Assembly (NCBI GenBank): GCA_937928545.1
Contig: CALGJQ010000044.1
Coordinates: forward strand, 1-64,000
Origin: an uncultured Verrucomicrobiales bacterium
GTDB taxonomy: Bacteria; Verrucomicrobiota; Verrucomicrobiia; Verrucomicrobiales; Akkermansiaceae
Direction of reading: 5' to 3'
DNA length: 64,000 bases
The notes below the pieces were generated by a model. The model was given only the letters and a program-made list of their open reading frames with translations. It made no database searches and was not told where the DNA came from. Numbering within the stretch: position 1 is the stretch's first letter; every line of letters starts with the position of its first letter. Below, piece by piece: positions 33,863 to 41,827 of the stretch. The translations under genes and the position numbers were made by a program.

Positions 33863-34503
33863 AGCCTGATTTTTCAAAGGCTCCCGGCCTCTTGGTCACG
33901 GGCACGGATACGGGAATCGGGAAGACTTGGGTCTCGGCGCTGATTGTCGAGGAACTCAGAAAGAATGGAACCGCTGCGGTGGGGCTGAAGCCGGTCCTCA
34001 GTGGTGCCCGCGATGATGCCGAGCGACTTTGGGAAGCGAGTGGGGGAGTGCTGGATTTGGATGTGGTCAATCCGTGGTGGTATCGCACGCCGGTGGCACC
34101 TTTGGTCGCTTCACGCATCGAAGGGAATCCACTCGTCCTTGCGGAGATGGTTTCGCAAATCCATAAAGTACGAGATTCGCAAGACTTTACTCTCGTCGAA
34201 GGAGTGGGTGGTTGGGAGGTTCCAATGGCCGAAGACTTTGGTTTTCCGGAATTTGCCAAAGAGCTGGGTTTCCCCGTCCTTGTTGTGGCCGCCAATTGGC
34301 TGGGAACGATCAATCACACCTTGCTCACGGTGAAAGCGATCCAAGCGGCGGGTTTGGAATGTGTGGGAGTCGTTCTCAATCATCTTGAAGCCGAGCGCGA
34401 TGTCGCTGCTACGACCAACCGCATGATGCTCGACGAACTCTGCCCGGTGCCGATCATCGGAGAGGTTTTGACCGACGCAGATTGGATCGACTGGACGGAG
34501 TGA
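33859..34503 (+). CDS. bioD: Dethiobiotin synthetase
   Basis: BioD closes the ureido ring of biotin precursor DAPA using CO2 and ATP. The P-loop GTDTGIGKTWVSALI, the VEGVGGWEVPM motif, and the C-terminal VVLNHLE and PIIGEVL strands are present, in 214 residues. Translation appears coupled to the upstream CdaR-like peptide by ATGA. No other bio genes are adjacent. A region of 245 bases follows without a convincing gene; it has only a small dyad (CCACGCGTTGCGTGG). Confidence 0.93.
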   Translation: MKPDFSKAPGLLVTGTDTGIGKTWVSALIVEELRKNGTAAVGLKPVLSGARDDAERLWEASGGVLDLDVVNPWWYRTPVAPLVASRIEGNPLVLAEMVSQIHKVRDSQDFTLVEGVGGWEVPMAEDFGFPEFAKELGFPVLVVAANWLGTINHTLLTVKAIQAAGLECVGVVLNHLEAERDVAATTNRMMLDELCPVPIIGEVLTDADWIDWTE

Positions 34504-34748
34504 TCCGGCGTTCGTCCGTCAAATTGGCCAAAAGCCTCCCTCATGGCAGCATGGCGCAACGGCCCATGTTCGGTGGCGATAGGCCGGTTTGTCTGAAGGA
34601 CAAAGTCATAAGGCGGGTTTATGAGGTTCGCCTACTGACCCCACGCGTTGCGTGGAATGGCGGAGGCCGTTGGCCAAGGAGAGCGGGGCTTAGGCAATGA
34701 TGGTGACATAGTCTTGCGGGGCTGGCGGGGGCGCGATAGCTTCGGGGC

Positions 34749-35771
34749 ATGGCATTTACGGTGGCCAAGGCCTTTGAACTGATTGCGGCGGCGCATGAGC
34801 GTAGTCGCTTGGCGCATGCCTTTTTGGTGACGGGGCCGAAGGGGAGTGGGAAGGAAGAGCTGGCCGCGAAGATGGGGCACCTTTTGAATGGTGAGAGCGA
34901 TGAGGGAGATGATTTGTGGGGTGAGCCGGTGGAATCAGTGGCGCCCTCTCTGGATGAGCAGGAGGGAGAGTATATTCGGGTGGTTCGGCCTCGTTCGAAA
35001 TCACGACTGATCGCGGTGGATGACATCCGGGCGCTGGAGAAGATGATGCATCAATCATCGCCGGATGAGACTTGGAAGATCGGGGTGATTGTGGATGCCG
35101 ATCGCATGGGCGATAGTGCGGCGAACGCTTTTTTGAAGACTCTCGAAGAGCCACCCCGTGAGAGTTTACTTCTTCTCTTGTCGAGTGAGCCGGAGAAGTT
35201 GCTGACGACGATTTGGTCGCGCTGTGTGCACATTGCGCTGGCGGCGACGCCGGGGGCTGAGAAGCCGGAGCAGGTGCAGCGGATTTTACCGATGTTGGAA
35301 AAGGTGACCAAGGAAGGGATTGGCGAGATGGAATCGGGACTGGCGGTGAAGGCTGGCTTGGAGCAATTGCTCAGAGAGCGGAAGGTCGAGATAGAGAAGC
35401 AGTATGCGGCGGTTTTTAAGGAGGAGCGGGTGAAGTATCAGAAGATTGTCGATGCCAAGTGGATGGATGATCGTGAGAAAATTCACCTCGCGCAGGCTTC
35501 GGCGGATTATCTGGGTGAGCGGGCTTTGATGATCGAGACGATCCACGCTTGGGTGGGAGATTTGCTTCGGATCAAGGCAGGCGGTGAGGGGCTGGAGTTT
35601 CCGGAGTATGCCGCGGTGATGGCTGAAGCGGTGGCGAATGAAGATTTAGACGTGCTATTGCGTCGGGTTGCGGCCATGGAGGAGCTGCGACGCTTGTTGG
35701 AAACGAACGTTGTAGAGGCTCTCGCGCTTGAGGTCTCCTTAATGAATACCTTTGGAAAGATCAGCACATGA
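34749..35771 (+). CDS. holB: DNA polymerase III delta-prime subunit
   Basis: HolB is the stator of the clamp loader. The sequence has the AAA+ features HAFLVTGPKGSGKEELA, IRVVRPRSKSRLIAVDDIRAL, KIGVIVDADRMGDSAANAFLKTLEEPP and LLLLSSEPEKLLTTIWSRC (SRC motif). The zinc-binding cysteines usual in tau are absent. 340 residues. It overlaps obgE by ATGA at 35768. Confidence 0.92.
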   Translation: MAFTVAKAFELIAAAHERSRLAHAFLVTGPKGSGKEELAAKMGHLLNGESDEGDDLWGEPVESVAPSLDEQEGEYIRVVRPRSKSRLIAVDDIRALEKMMHQSSPDETWKIGVIVDADRMGDSAANAFLKTLEEPPRESLLLLLSSEPEKLLTTIWSRCVHIALAATPGAEKPEQVQRILPMLEKVTKEGIGEMESGLAVKAGLEQLLRERKVEIEKQYAAVFKEERVKYQKIVDAKWMDDREKIHLAQASADYLGERALMIETIHAWVGDLLRIKAGGEGLEFPEYAAVMAEAVANEDLDVLLRRVAAMEELRRLLETNVVEALALEVSLMNTFGKIST

Positions 35772-36826
35772 AGAGAGATAAATCATTCGTCGACCACATT
35801 CGTGTCCATTGCCGTGCCGGTGACGGAGGGCATGGTGTGGTGAGCTTTCGCCGTGAGAAGGGGGTTCCTCGTGGGGGTCCCGATGGTGGTGATGGCGGTG
35901 ACGGCGGGAAGGTGATTCTCATTGTCGATGGGAATACCGATAACCTCCGCTCTTTTCACTACGATCCTAAGTTGCTCGCGGAAGATGGCGCGCATGGTTC
36001 GAGCTACAAGCGTCACGGACGTGATGGGAAGACGAAGATCGGCCGCGTTCCTCCAGGGACGGTGGTTTATCGGAGCCCGGCGGTTGATGTGACCGAGGCG
36101 GTCGCGATGGAGCGCAGTGAGGAAGGGGTCGATCTGGTTCCGGTGTGCGATTTGACCGAAGAAGGTCAGGAATTTGTCCTGCTAGAGCCCGGCAAAGGTG
36201 GGCGTGGTAATTTCCACTTCCGGAGTGCTACGAACCAAGTCCCACAAGAGCGTGAGCTGGGGACGGAAGGGGATGAAGGGATTTTTTACTTTGAGCTGCG
36301 CCGTATTGCGGACGTGGGTTTGGTCGGTTTTCCGAATGCCGGGAAGTCGACTTTGCTTGGTAAAGTCTCGGCAAAGAAGCCAAAGGTGGCCTCTTATCCC
36401 TTCACGACGCTCACTCCGCAGATCGGGGTGGTGACTTTGGGGAAGGACCGTTGCACCGTCGCGGATATTCCGGGTTTGATTGCGGGTGCGCATGAGAATC
36501 GTGGCTTGGGGCATGAGTTCCTCCGCCACATCACGCGCTGTCGGGTTTTACTCTTTGTGGTGGATATGCCGGGAAGTGAAATGCGGGATCCGATTGAAGA
36601 TATTCAGACTCTGCGGACGGAAATCAAAATGTACGACGAGGACTTGGCAAAGTTCCCGTGGATGGTGGTCGCGAACAAAATGGACCTTGAGGGGGCGGAG
36701 GAGAACTTGGAGATTTTTAAAAGCCGTTTTCCGAAGGTGCCGGTGATTCCAATTTCGGCGATGGAAGGAGATGGAATTGACGAGTTGAAAGACGAGATCG
36801 CGAAGATTCTCGAGGCGAGTGAGTAG
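35768..36826 (+). CDS. obgE: GTPase Obg/CgtA
   Basis: An essential ribosome-associated GTPase involved in 50S assembly and stress signalling. The glycine-rich OBG fold is at the N-terminus (VHCRAGDGGHGVVSFRREKG, GGPDGGDGGDGGKV) and the G domain has GFPNAGKSTLLGK (G1), the G3 DIPGLIAGAHENRGLG and NKMDLEGAE (G4). 352 residues, lacking the long C-terminal extension of some homologs. Start codon overlaps the holB stop. Confidence 0.96.
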   Translation: MKRDKSFVDHIRVHCRAGDGGHGVVSFRREKGVPRGGPDGGDGGDGGKVILIVDGNTDNLRSFHYDPKLLAEDGAHGSSYKRHGRDGKTKIGRVPPGTVVYRSPAVDVTEAVAMERSEEGVDLVPVCDLTEEGQEFVLLEPGKGGRGNFHFRSATNQVPQERELGTEGDEGIFYFELRRIADVGLVGFPNAGKSTLLGKVSAKKPKVASYPFTTLTPQIGVVTLGKDRCTVADIPGLIAGAHENRGLGHEFLRHITRCRVLLFVVDMPGSEMRDPIEDIQTLRTEIKMYDEDLAKFPWMVVANKMDLEGAEENLEIFKSRFPKVPVIPISAMEGDGIDELKDEIAKILEASE

Positions 36827-36858
36827 GGTTATGGGTTACTCGTTATTGGTTATTGGTG
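36827..36858. repeat. Short degenerate GTTATTGG-type repeat
   Basis: Between obgE and the next gene the sequence GGGTTATGGGTTACT, then GTTATTGGTTATTGG, resembles the 4886-4997 array (GGGTTACT is shared) but is short and degenerate. Confidence 0.5.
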
Positions 36859-37236
36859 ATGAGTGAGTTGATTTTCGTTTATGGGGCGCTGCGCAAGGGG
36901 GCCTCGAACGATTGGCGGATGAAGGAGGCCCGCTGGCTGGGGCCTGCGGAAGTGGCGGGAACTTTGGTAAAGATTGATTGGTATCCGGGCTTGGTCCTTG
37001 GTGACGGGGGACTGGTGAAGGGGGAGGTTTATGAAGTTGGGCCTGATTTGCTGAAGGAGCTGGATGAATTTGAGGGGATTGGCTTGGAGGATGATCGGAA
37101 TGGGGAGTATCAGCGGATTCGGGTGGAGGTCCAGCTGGACGGAGAGTCAGAGGAAGTTTGGATCTACGAATGGCTGAAAGGGATTGAAGGATATCCCGTC
37201 GTGGCGAGTGGAGATTGGTTGGAGCAGGAAGCTTAG
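36859..37236 (+). CDS. Gamma-glutamylcyclotransferase-fold protein
   Basis: The 125-residue protein starts with LIFVYGALRKGASNDW, the family YG(S/T)L motif with substrate-binding loop, and has GEVYEVGPDLLKELDEFEG with the catalytic glutamate (ELDEFEG). The fold releases 5-oxoproline from gamma-glutamyl compounds. The ATG at 36859 is chosen; upstream GTG/TTG codons belong to the repeat. It is an AIG2/YtfP-like member; substrate not known. Confidence 0.87.
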   Translation: MSELIFVYGALRKGASNDWRMKEARWLGPAEVAGTLVKIDWYPGLVLGDGGLVKGEVYEVGPDLLKELDEFEGIGLEDDRNGEYQRIRVEVQLDGESEEVWIYEWLKGIEGYPVVASGDWLEQEA

Positions 37237-37248
37237 GTCTGATTTTTT

Positions 37249-37369
37249 ACGGAGCTTGGACTTTAGTCCGAGTACACCGTGCGACCTCTAAGGCATGCAT
37301 CGCTTGAGGATCACTCGGACTAAAGTACCCAAGGGGCATGCCATCCAAGCTCCGCGCTCCGTAGCGGAG
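37249..37369. repeat. Structured dispersed repeat, copy 1
   Basis: An imperfect long inverted repeat: ACGGAGCTTGGA and CTTTAGTCCGAGT at 37249-37273 match, in reverse complement, ACTCGGACTAAAG (37313-37325) and TCCAAGCTCCG (37344-37354). GGCATGC and GCATGCC are also paired, and a small CTCCG/CGGAG hairpin ends the unit. About 50 bases of the right arm (from TTGAGGATCACTCGG to CCAAGCTCCG) recur at 63850-63900. Confidence 0.85.
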
Positions 37370-37417
37370 TTGACTTTTGGAAGTGACAAATCTCTCCCGC
37401 TGGGTTTGTCTCGTCTC

Positions 37418-37465
37418 GTGAAGCTCACTTTGGCTCTTCTACTAGGATTGCGACTCGGACTCTAA
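37418..37465 (+). CDS. Leucine-rich leader peptide of leuA (leuL-like)
   Basis: GTG at 37418 opens 15 codons ending in TAA at 37463-37465. The product is MKLTLALLLGLRLGL: eight of fifteen residues are leucine, encoded by CTC, TTG, CTT and CTA codons. It lies 141 bases before leuA, and the stop codon sits in a hairpin that begins inside the last Leu codons (37450-37482). This is the organisation of a classical ribosome-mediated attenuator sensing leucyl-tRNA. No Shine-Dalgarno sequence is visible, which is usual in this window. Confidence 0.7.
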   Translation: MKLTLALLLGLRLGL

Positions 37466-37482
37466 TCAGAGCCCGCAGTCGC
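37450..37482 (+). promoter_or_regulatory. Hairpin overlapping the Leu leader peptide
   Basis: GCGACT, CGG and CTCT on the left pair with AGAG, CCG and AGTCGC on the right, giving an interrupted stem with the leader stop codon near its loop. A ribosome stalled on the Leu codons would cover the left arm. No strong U-run follows it, so it is more likely a pause or anti-structure than the terminator; a weaker stem near 37511-37535 precedes TTGTTTT. Confidence 0.5.
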
Positions 37483-37605
37483 TGTGTTTCCTTTGGGCCA
37501 TTTCCTAACTCCGTCATTTTTGACTCGTCGGATTGTTTTCAAAGAGCACAGCACATCTTAGAGAGGACTTGGTGTGATTCATGGAATCCAAAAATAACCG
37601 AGACG

Positions 37606-39276
37606 ATGAAATCCGACTCTATTAGCAAATATCGCCCGTTTCCGGCTGTCACTTTGACGGACCGGACATGGCCCGACCGTGTCATTACCGAAGCCCCGAT
37701 CTGGTGCTCCGTCGACCTACGCGACGGCAATCAGGCTCTTCCCATTCCGATGAGTGTGGAAGAGAAGCTGGAGATGTTTGACCTCCTCGTGAGTGTCGGG
37801 TTTAAGCAAATCGAGATCGGTTTTCCTTCGGCGAGCGATACCGAGTTCGCCTTTATGCGTCGTTTGATTGAGGAAAATCGCATTCCGAAAGATGTTACGG
37901 TGCAGGTGTTGGTGCAGACGCGGCGGCATTTGATCGAGCGGACCTTTGAGGCCATCAAAGGGGCTCATCGCGTGGTGGTGCACATTTACAATTCCACGAG
38001 CACGCTGCAGCGTCGCGTGACCTTTGGTGATGCCTCGCGCGAGGACATCAAGGCGATTGCGGTGACGGGAGCAGAGGTGGTGAAGGAGTTGGTGCCGACT
38101 ATTCCTGAGACCGAAGTGGTGCTGCAGTATTCGCCGGAGAGTTTTTCGGATACTGAGTTGGACTTTGCCTTGGAGTGCTGTGAAGCGGTGATTGAGGTTT
38201 GGGAGCCGACTCCGGAGAAGAAGTTGATTTTGAACCTGCCGGCGACGGTGGAATGGACCACGCCAAACGTGCACGCCGATCAGATCGAGTGGATGTGCCG
38301 GAATGTCTCGAAGCGGGACTCGGTGATTATTTCACTGCATACTCACAACGACCGGGGAACTGGGGTTGCCGCGACTGAGCTGGGCTTGATGGCCGGAGCC
38401 GATCGGGTGGAAGGAACGCTTTTTGGCAACGGAGAGCGGACCGGGAATCTCGATATCGTGATCGTGGCTTTGAACATGAATAGTCACGGGATTGAGACCG
38501 GTTTGGATTTCTCAAATCTCTCTAGTCTGCGCGAAGTCTATGAGCGGACCACTCGTATGACGGTGCCGGATCGCCAGCCTTATGCGGGTGAGTTGGTCTT
38601 TACCGCTTTTTCGGGAAGTCATCAGGATGCCATTAAGAAGGGGCTGGATCGGCGTGCTAAAGAAGAGGCTGAGAAGTGGGGGGTGCCTTATCTCACGATT
38701 GATCCGCACGATATCGGGCGCAGCTACGAGGCGATTGTGCGTATTAACTCGCAGTCCGGTAAGGGCGGGGTGGCTTACATCATCGACCAAGAACACGGCT
38801 ACGATCTTCCGAAGACGATGCATCCGCAGGTTGGCAAAAGGGTCTATGATCTGGCTGACCAGCGAGGTGAGGAACTGTCTTCCGAGGAGGTTGGGAAGGT
38901 TTTCTTTGAGGAGTTTGTGAATGTCTCATCAGAGATGGTTTTGGAAGACTACGAACTCGATCACAGCAGCGGGGAGCGTGGTGAAGTGGCTTGCCGCGCG
39001 GTGATTGCTAGAAATGGGAAGCAAGAGACCGTCGAGGGAGTCGGGAATGGTCCGATCAACGCCTTTGTGCAAGGGCTTGAGAAAGCAGGACTCAAAGATT
39101 TTACGCTCACTGATTATCGGTCCCACGCGGTGCATGGTGGCTCGAGCTCCGATGCGGCCGCTTATGTGCAGTTGCGGAAGGACGATGGCTCCATTCTCTG
39201 GGGAGTGGGCGTTGATCCTTCGATCGAGATGGCTGGCGTGAAGGCGCTGGTTTGTGCGTGGAACCTGCTTCGGTAG
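37606..39276 (+). CDS. leuA: 2-isopropylmalate synthase (long form)
   Basis: LeuA condenses acetyl-CoA with 2-oxoisovalerate, the committed step of leucine synthesis. Motifs present are CSVDLRDGNQALP, FKQIEIGFPSAS, HTHNDRGTGVAATELG with metal-binding histidines and GNGERTGNLD, and a C-terminal LeuA allosteric domain (about residues 430-556) with GVGNGPINAF. At 556 residues it is of the long, type 2 group. Control is probably through the leader peptide at 37418. It ends at a terminator shared with a convergent gene. Confidence 0.96.
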   Translation: MKSDSISKYRPFPAVTLTDRTWPDRVITEAPIWCSVDLRDGNQALPIPMSVEEKLEMFDLLVSVGFKQIEIGFPSASDTEFAFMRRLIEENRIPKDVTVQVLVQTRRHLIERTFEAIKGAHRVVVHIYNSTSTLQRRVTFGDASREDIKAIAVTGAEVVKELVPTIPETEVVLQYSPESFSDTELDFALECCEAVIEVWEPTPEKKLILNLPATVEWTTPNVHADQIEWMCRNVSKRDSVIISLHTHNDRGTGVAATELGLMAGADRVEGTLFGNGERTGNLDIVIVALNMNSHGIETGLDFSNLSSLREVYERTTRMTVPDRQPYAGELVFTAFSGSHQDAIKKGLDRRAKEEAEKWGVPYLTIDPHDIGRSYEAIVRINSQSGKGGVAYIIDQEHGYDLPKTMHPQVGKRVYDLADQRGEELSSEEVGKVFFEEFVNVSSEMVLEDYELDHSSGERGEVACRAVIARNGKQETVEGVGNGPINAFVQGLEKAGLKDFTLTDYRSHAVHGGSSSDAAAYVQLRKDDGSILWGVGVDPSIEMAGVKALVCAWNLLR

Positions 39277-39292
39277 ACGAGACAAGAGATCA

Positions 39293-39335
39293 TAAAAAAA
39301 CGCGCTCCCATTTTTTAGGAGAGCTCGTTTTTTGT
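39293..39335. terminator. Bidirectional terminator between leuA and the L,D-transpeptidase genes
   Basis: AAAAAACGCGCTCC pairs imperfectly with GGAGAGCTCGTTTTTT around an AT-rich loop, with runs on both sides, 17 bases after the leuA stop. Confidence 0.8.
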
Positions 39336-39350
39336 GAAAAGGATTTTAGA

Positions 39351-39950
39351 CTAAGGAACGACGACGATGGGAGTTCCTTTTTTGACCTTGGAGTAGATCT
39401 TGGGGATGACGGCGTGTGGGGTGCGGACGCAGCCACTGCTTCCTGGGTAGCGATGAACGCTGCCTGAGCCGTGCATGCCGATGCCGTCGCCGGTCATGCG
39501 CATCCAGTATGGGAGAGAGGCTCCGACATATTTGTCGCGAGGTCCGCGGTATTTGCGACGGTCACCGCCGTGGACGCGTCGGCCCTTATAGAATGTGGTG
39601 CCGAAGATGGTGGAGCGTTTGTCGACGATCTTTTCGGTGATGGGGTAGCGACCGGTTGGGGTGCGCTTTCCGGCACGACCGGTGCAGACTGGGGTGTCAA
39701 TGGCGACGGTTTCCTCAGGGCCAACGAGGAGTTGAGCGCGCTGATCGCTGAGATCGACCCGGATTTTCGTGTTCGCGGTGGTGGCGGAAGCGTAGGCGGC
39801 GTCGTTTTGATAAACCGCAGAGCCGCTGCGGTAGTCAGACTTGCCCTTGAACGAGTTGTAGGAGTTGGCTGACTTCAGGGGAGAGCTAGAACAACTAGCA
39901 AGGAAGAGAGCGCCGAAGGTGAGGGCGATGGTCAGAGCGAATTTTTTCAT
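39351..39950 (-). CDS. YkuD L,D-transpeptidase lipoprotein
   Basis: A 199-residue lipoprotein (Cys20 after FGALFLAS). The YkuD catalytic signature HGSGSVHRYPGSSGCVRTP holds the nucleophile cysteine (SGCxR). Upstream motifs are TKIRVDLSDQRAQLLVG and TPTGRYPITEKIVDKRSTIFG. L,D-transpeptidases form 3-3 cross-links in peptidoglycan or attach proteins to it. It is one of two adjacent paralogs that share about half of their motifs; this one is the downstream copy. Confidence 0.9.
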   Translation of the reverse strand: MKKFALTIALTFGALFLASCSSSPLKSANSYNSFKGKSDYRSGSAVYQNDAAYASATTANTKIRVDLSDQRAQLLVGPEETVAIDTPVCTGRAGKRTPTGRYPITEKIVDKRSTIFGTTFYKGRRVHGGDRRKYRGPRDKYVGASLPYWMRMTGDGIGMHGSGSVHRYPGSSGCVRTPHAVIPKIYSKVKKGTPIVVVP

Positions 39951-39988
39951 AGTGAGTGAGGATGTTACTTTTGGGGTTCTTAAAATGA

Positions 39989-40657
39989 TTAGTCTTCGAT
40001 GGTGACGGGAGTGCCGATCTTGGTTTTTTCGAAGACGATGGGGACGGCGGTCGCGTGAGTGCGGATACAGCCGTGGGAGGCGTAGCGGCGGTTGACGTTC
40101 CCTTCATGCATGCCGATGCCGGTGCTGGTGAGGCGCATCCAGTAAGGCATGCTGGCTCCGAGGAATTTGCCTCCGGTAGGGGCTTTGTCCTTTCGTGAGT
40201 CGGCATTGCTTTTGACGACACCGCCGCTGGCATTGAGGATTTTCCCGTAGAGATTAGAGCGTTTGTCCTTAATCTTCTCGGTGATTTTGTAGCTGCCGGT
40301 GGGAGTCTTGTGAGTTGAGCTGCCGGTGGAGACGCGGTAGTCCATTGCGATTTGATCACCAACCATGAGGAAGCCTCTTTGGGTAGAAAGATCAACTTTC
40401 ACGCTGGTGTTTTGAGGAGTCGCAGTGGCAAGGACGGGCACGTTTTTCCAAGTGCGAGTGGTTCCGGGGTAGGGACCAAATTTGAAGTGCTCGTAGCTTC
40501 CTGGAGGGTGAGGGTTTACTTTTTTAGCTGGCTTTACGACAACTGGTTCAGGCTTCGGTTCTGCGGGCTTAGTGAGCTTGGGGAAGCTACTACAACTCGC
40601 GAAAAAGAGGCAGGTTACGGCGACGGTAAGGTGGGGGAATTTACGGAAGAGTTTCAT
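39989..40657 (-). CDS. YkuD L,D-transpeptidase lipoprotein, paralog
   Basis: A 222-residue lipoprotein (Cys22 in LFFASC) with a Pro/Lys-rich linker, then TSVKVDLSTQRGFLMVGDQI, KTPTGSYKITEKIKDKRSNLYG and the catalytic SHGCIRTHATAVP. It precedes the 39351 gene by 38 bases on the same strand, so the two are likely cotranscribed. The linker (about residues 30-70) is longer than in its sister and would allow reach from the membrane to peptidoglycan. Confidence 0.9.
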   Translation of the reverse strand: MKLFRKFPHLTVAVTCLFFASCSSFPKLTKPAEPKPEPVVVKPAKKVNPHPPGSYEHFKFGPYPGTTRTWKNVPVLATATPQNTSVKVDLSTQRGFLMVGDQIAMDYRVSTGSSTHKTPTGSYKITEKIKDKRSNLYGKILNASGGVVKSNADSRKDKAPTGGKFLGASMPYWMRLTSTGIGMHEGNVNRRYASHGCIRTHATAVPIVFEKTKIGTPVTIED

Positions 40658-40755
40658 CTGAAGCTGGAGGCTTATGACCTTTTCAGGAGGTGGCGGTCAA
40701 GTGAACATAACGCAATTTTGTGAATAAGCCACCTGTTAAAAAAACTGCATTTAAG

Positions 40756-40771
40756 TTGACGGGAGGGTCAA
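40756..40771. promoter_or_regulatory. Inverted repeat in the divergent promoter region
   Basis: TTGAC and GTCAA arms enclose GGGAGG. The site lies between the L,D-transpeptidase pair and the divergent lipoprotein gene; TTGACG could also act as a -35 box for the gene at 40794. Confidence 0.25.
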
Positions 40772-40793
40772 TTGCTGTTTTTTTAGCATCGTT

Positions 40794-41618
40794 ATGAGAG
40801 TGAAACACTTCATTAGTTCCGGTGTGATCGTTGCGGGCTTTGCCTGGATGCTATCGAGTTGCAGTAACAACGGCGGTTATGCGCCAGTCGCGCCCGCGCC
40901 GATCACCCTGCCTTCGGCAGCTCCTGAGGGCGGAAGAGGATTATCGACAAGCGCTCCGTCTGCGAAACCGAAAGCGACGAAAAAGCGGACGGGGATTGCG
41001 ACGGGCTTTGGGCAAGAGGTGGAATCTGCGATGGGATACACCGATTTTGTGCGGACGAGCTCGAAGCCTAAATTTCTCTCCTCGATTCGCTATAACGATA
41101 GTGAAGGTGCGAAGGCGATGGGGGTGAGTCGTGGAACGAAGGGGAGTGGAATGCAGAAGGCGGCCGGAGGCTTGATCGAGTGGGGAATGAGCAGCGGTTG
41201 GGGAACGCTTGATAACTATTGGTGGCGTGGGGAACGCTTTGTGATCGGGAAGAAAGGTCGCGACTACCAATTGAAGGTGAAGAACCTGAGCAGCACGCGT
41301 GTTGAAGTGGTTTTGAGTGTCGATGGGCTGGATGTGATCGATGGAAAAGCGGCGTCGGTGAAGAAGCGCGGGTATATTATTGCTCCCGGGAAGACGGTTG
41401 TGGTGAAAGGATTCCGGACGAGTAACGATGCGGTTGCGAGTTTTAAGTTCTCTTCGGTCAGTGGTTCTTATGCAAACTTGAAGCATGGAAAGACGCGGAA
41501 TGTCGGAGTGGTTGGTTTGGCTCTCTTTACCGAGAGTGGTCGCGAGCCATGGGTCGAGGCGCAGCAGCGGGGAAGTGCGAGGGCTTTTGCTGAGGCTCCA
41601 AATATCCGTGCCCGTTAA
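40794..41618 (+). CDS. Lipoprotein of unknown function
   Basis: A 274-residue lipoprotein (Cys23 in MLSSCSNN) with an Ala/Pro-rich linker up to about residue 70. The remainder is a beta-rich domain: WWRGERFVIGKKGRDYQLKV, then VEVVLSVDGLDVIDGK, IIAPGKTVVVKGFRTSNDAV and a final VGVVGLALF strand. The DGLDVIDGKxA segment with later GRxPW is reminiscent of phage-tail-like or immunoglobulin folds, but I make no assignment. It is followed by a tiny lipoprotein gene. Confidence 0.75.
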   Translation: MRVKHFISSGVIVAGFAWMLSSCSNNGGYAPVAPAPITLPSAAPEGGRGLSTSAPSAKPKATKKRTGIATGFGQEVESAMGYTDFVRTSSKPKFLSSIRYNDSEGAKAMGVSRGTKGSGMQKAAGGLIEWGMSSGWGTLDNYWWRGERFVIGKKGRDYQLKVKNLSSTRVEVVLSVDGLDVIDGKAASVKKRGYIIAPGKTVVVKGFRTSNDAVASFKFSSVSGSYANLKHGKTRNVGVVGLALFTESGREPWVEAQQRGSARAFAEAPNIRAR

Positions 41619-41636
41619 TTGACGAAAATGATTCTT

Positions 41637-41768
41637 ATGAAAACAGTACTAAAAACACTCGCTCTTGTAGCGACACTTATCGGTCTTGCGAGCTGTGGTT
41701 CGAACCCAGCGGCGACCATCACGGAAGGTTTAACGACCTATATTAATCCCGATATCGGGACAAAGTAG
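41637..41768 (+). CDS. Small entericidin-like lipoprotein
   Basis: ATG at 41637 (an earlier ATG at 41628 is possible) gives 43 residues with a lipoprotein signal (LIGLASC, Cys20) and a short tail reading GSNPAATITEGL then TYINPDIGTK. It stops 27 bases before a strong terminator and follows the previous gene by 18 bases, so both belong to one transcript. Confidence 0.7.
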   Translation: MKTVLKTLALVATLIGLASCGSNPAATITEGLTTYINPDIGTK

Positions 41769-41795
41769 TCGTTGTTGGCCATAGAATTAGCAAAG

Positions 41796-41826
41796 CGCCT
41801 GACCTAGAAATGGGTCAGGCGTTTTT
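41796..41826 (+). terminator. Rho-independent terminator
   Basis: CGCCTGACC pairs with GGTCAGGCG around a 8-base loop, followed by five T residues. It closes the lipoprotein pair. Confidence 0.88.
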
Positions 41827-41827
41827 G

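Noticed and set aside
34482-34748. Small ORF after bioD (for example from an ATG at 34551)
   Set aside because: It overlaps or follows bioD with no recognisable protein pattern, no signal peptide and a composition like noncoding sequence; only a small dyad is seen.
37237-37605. T-box riboswitch upstream of leuA
   Set aside because: No T-box consensus or specifier stem is recognisable; the Leu-rich leader ORF explains the region better.
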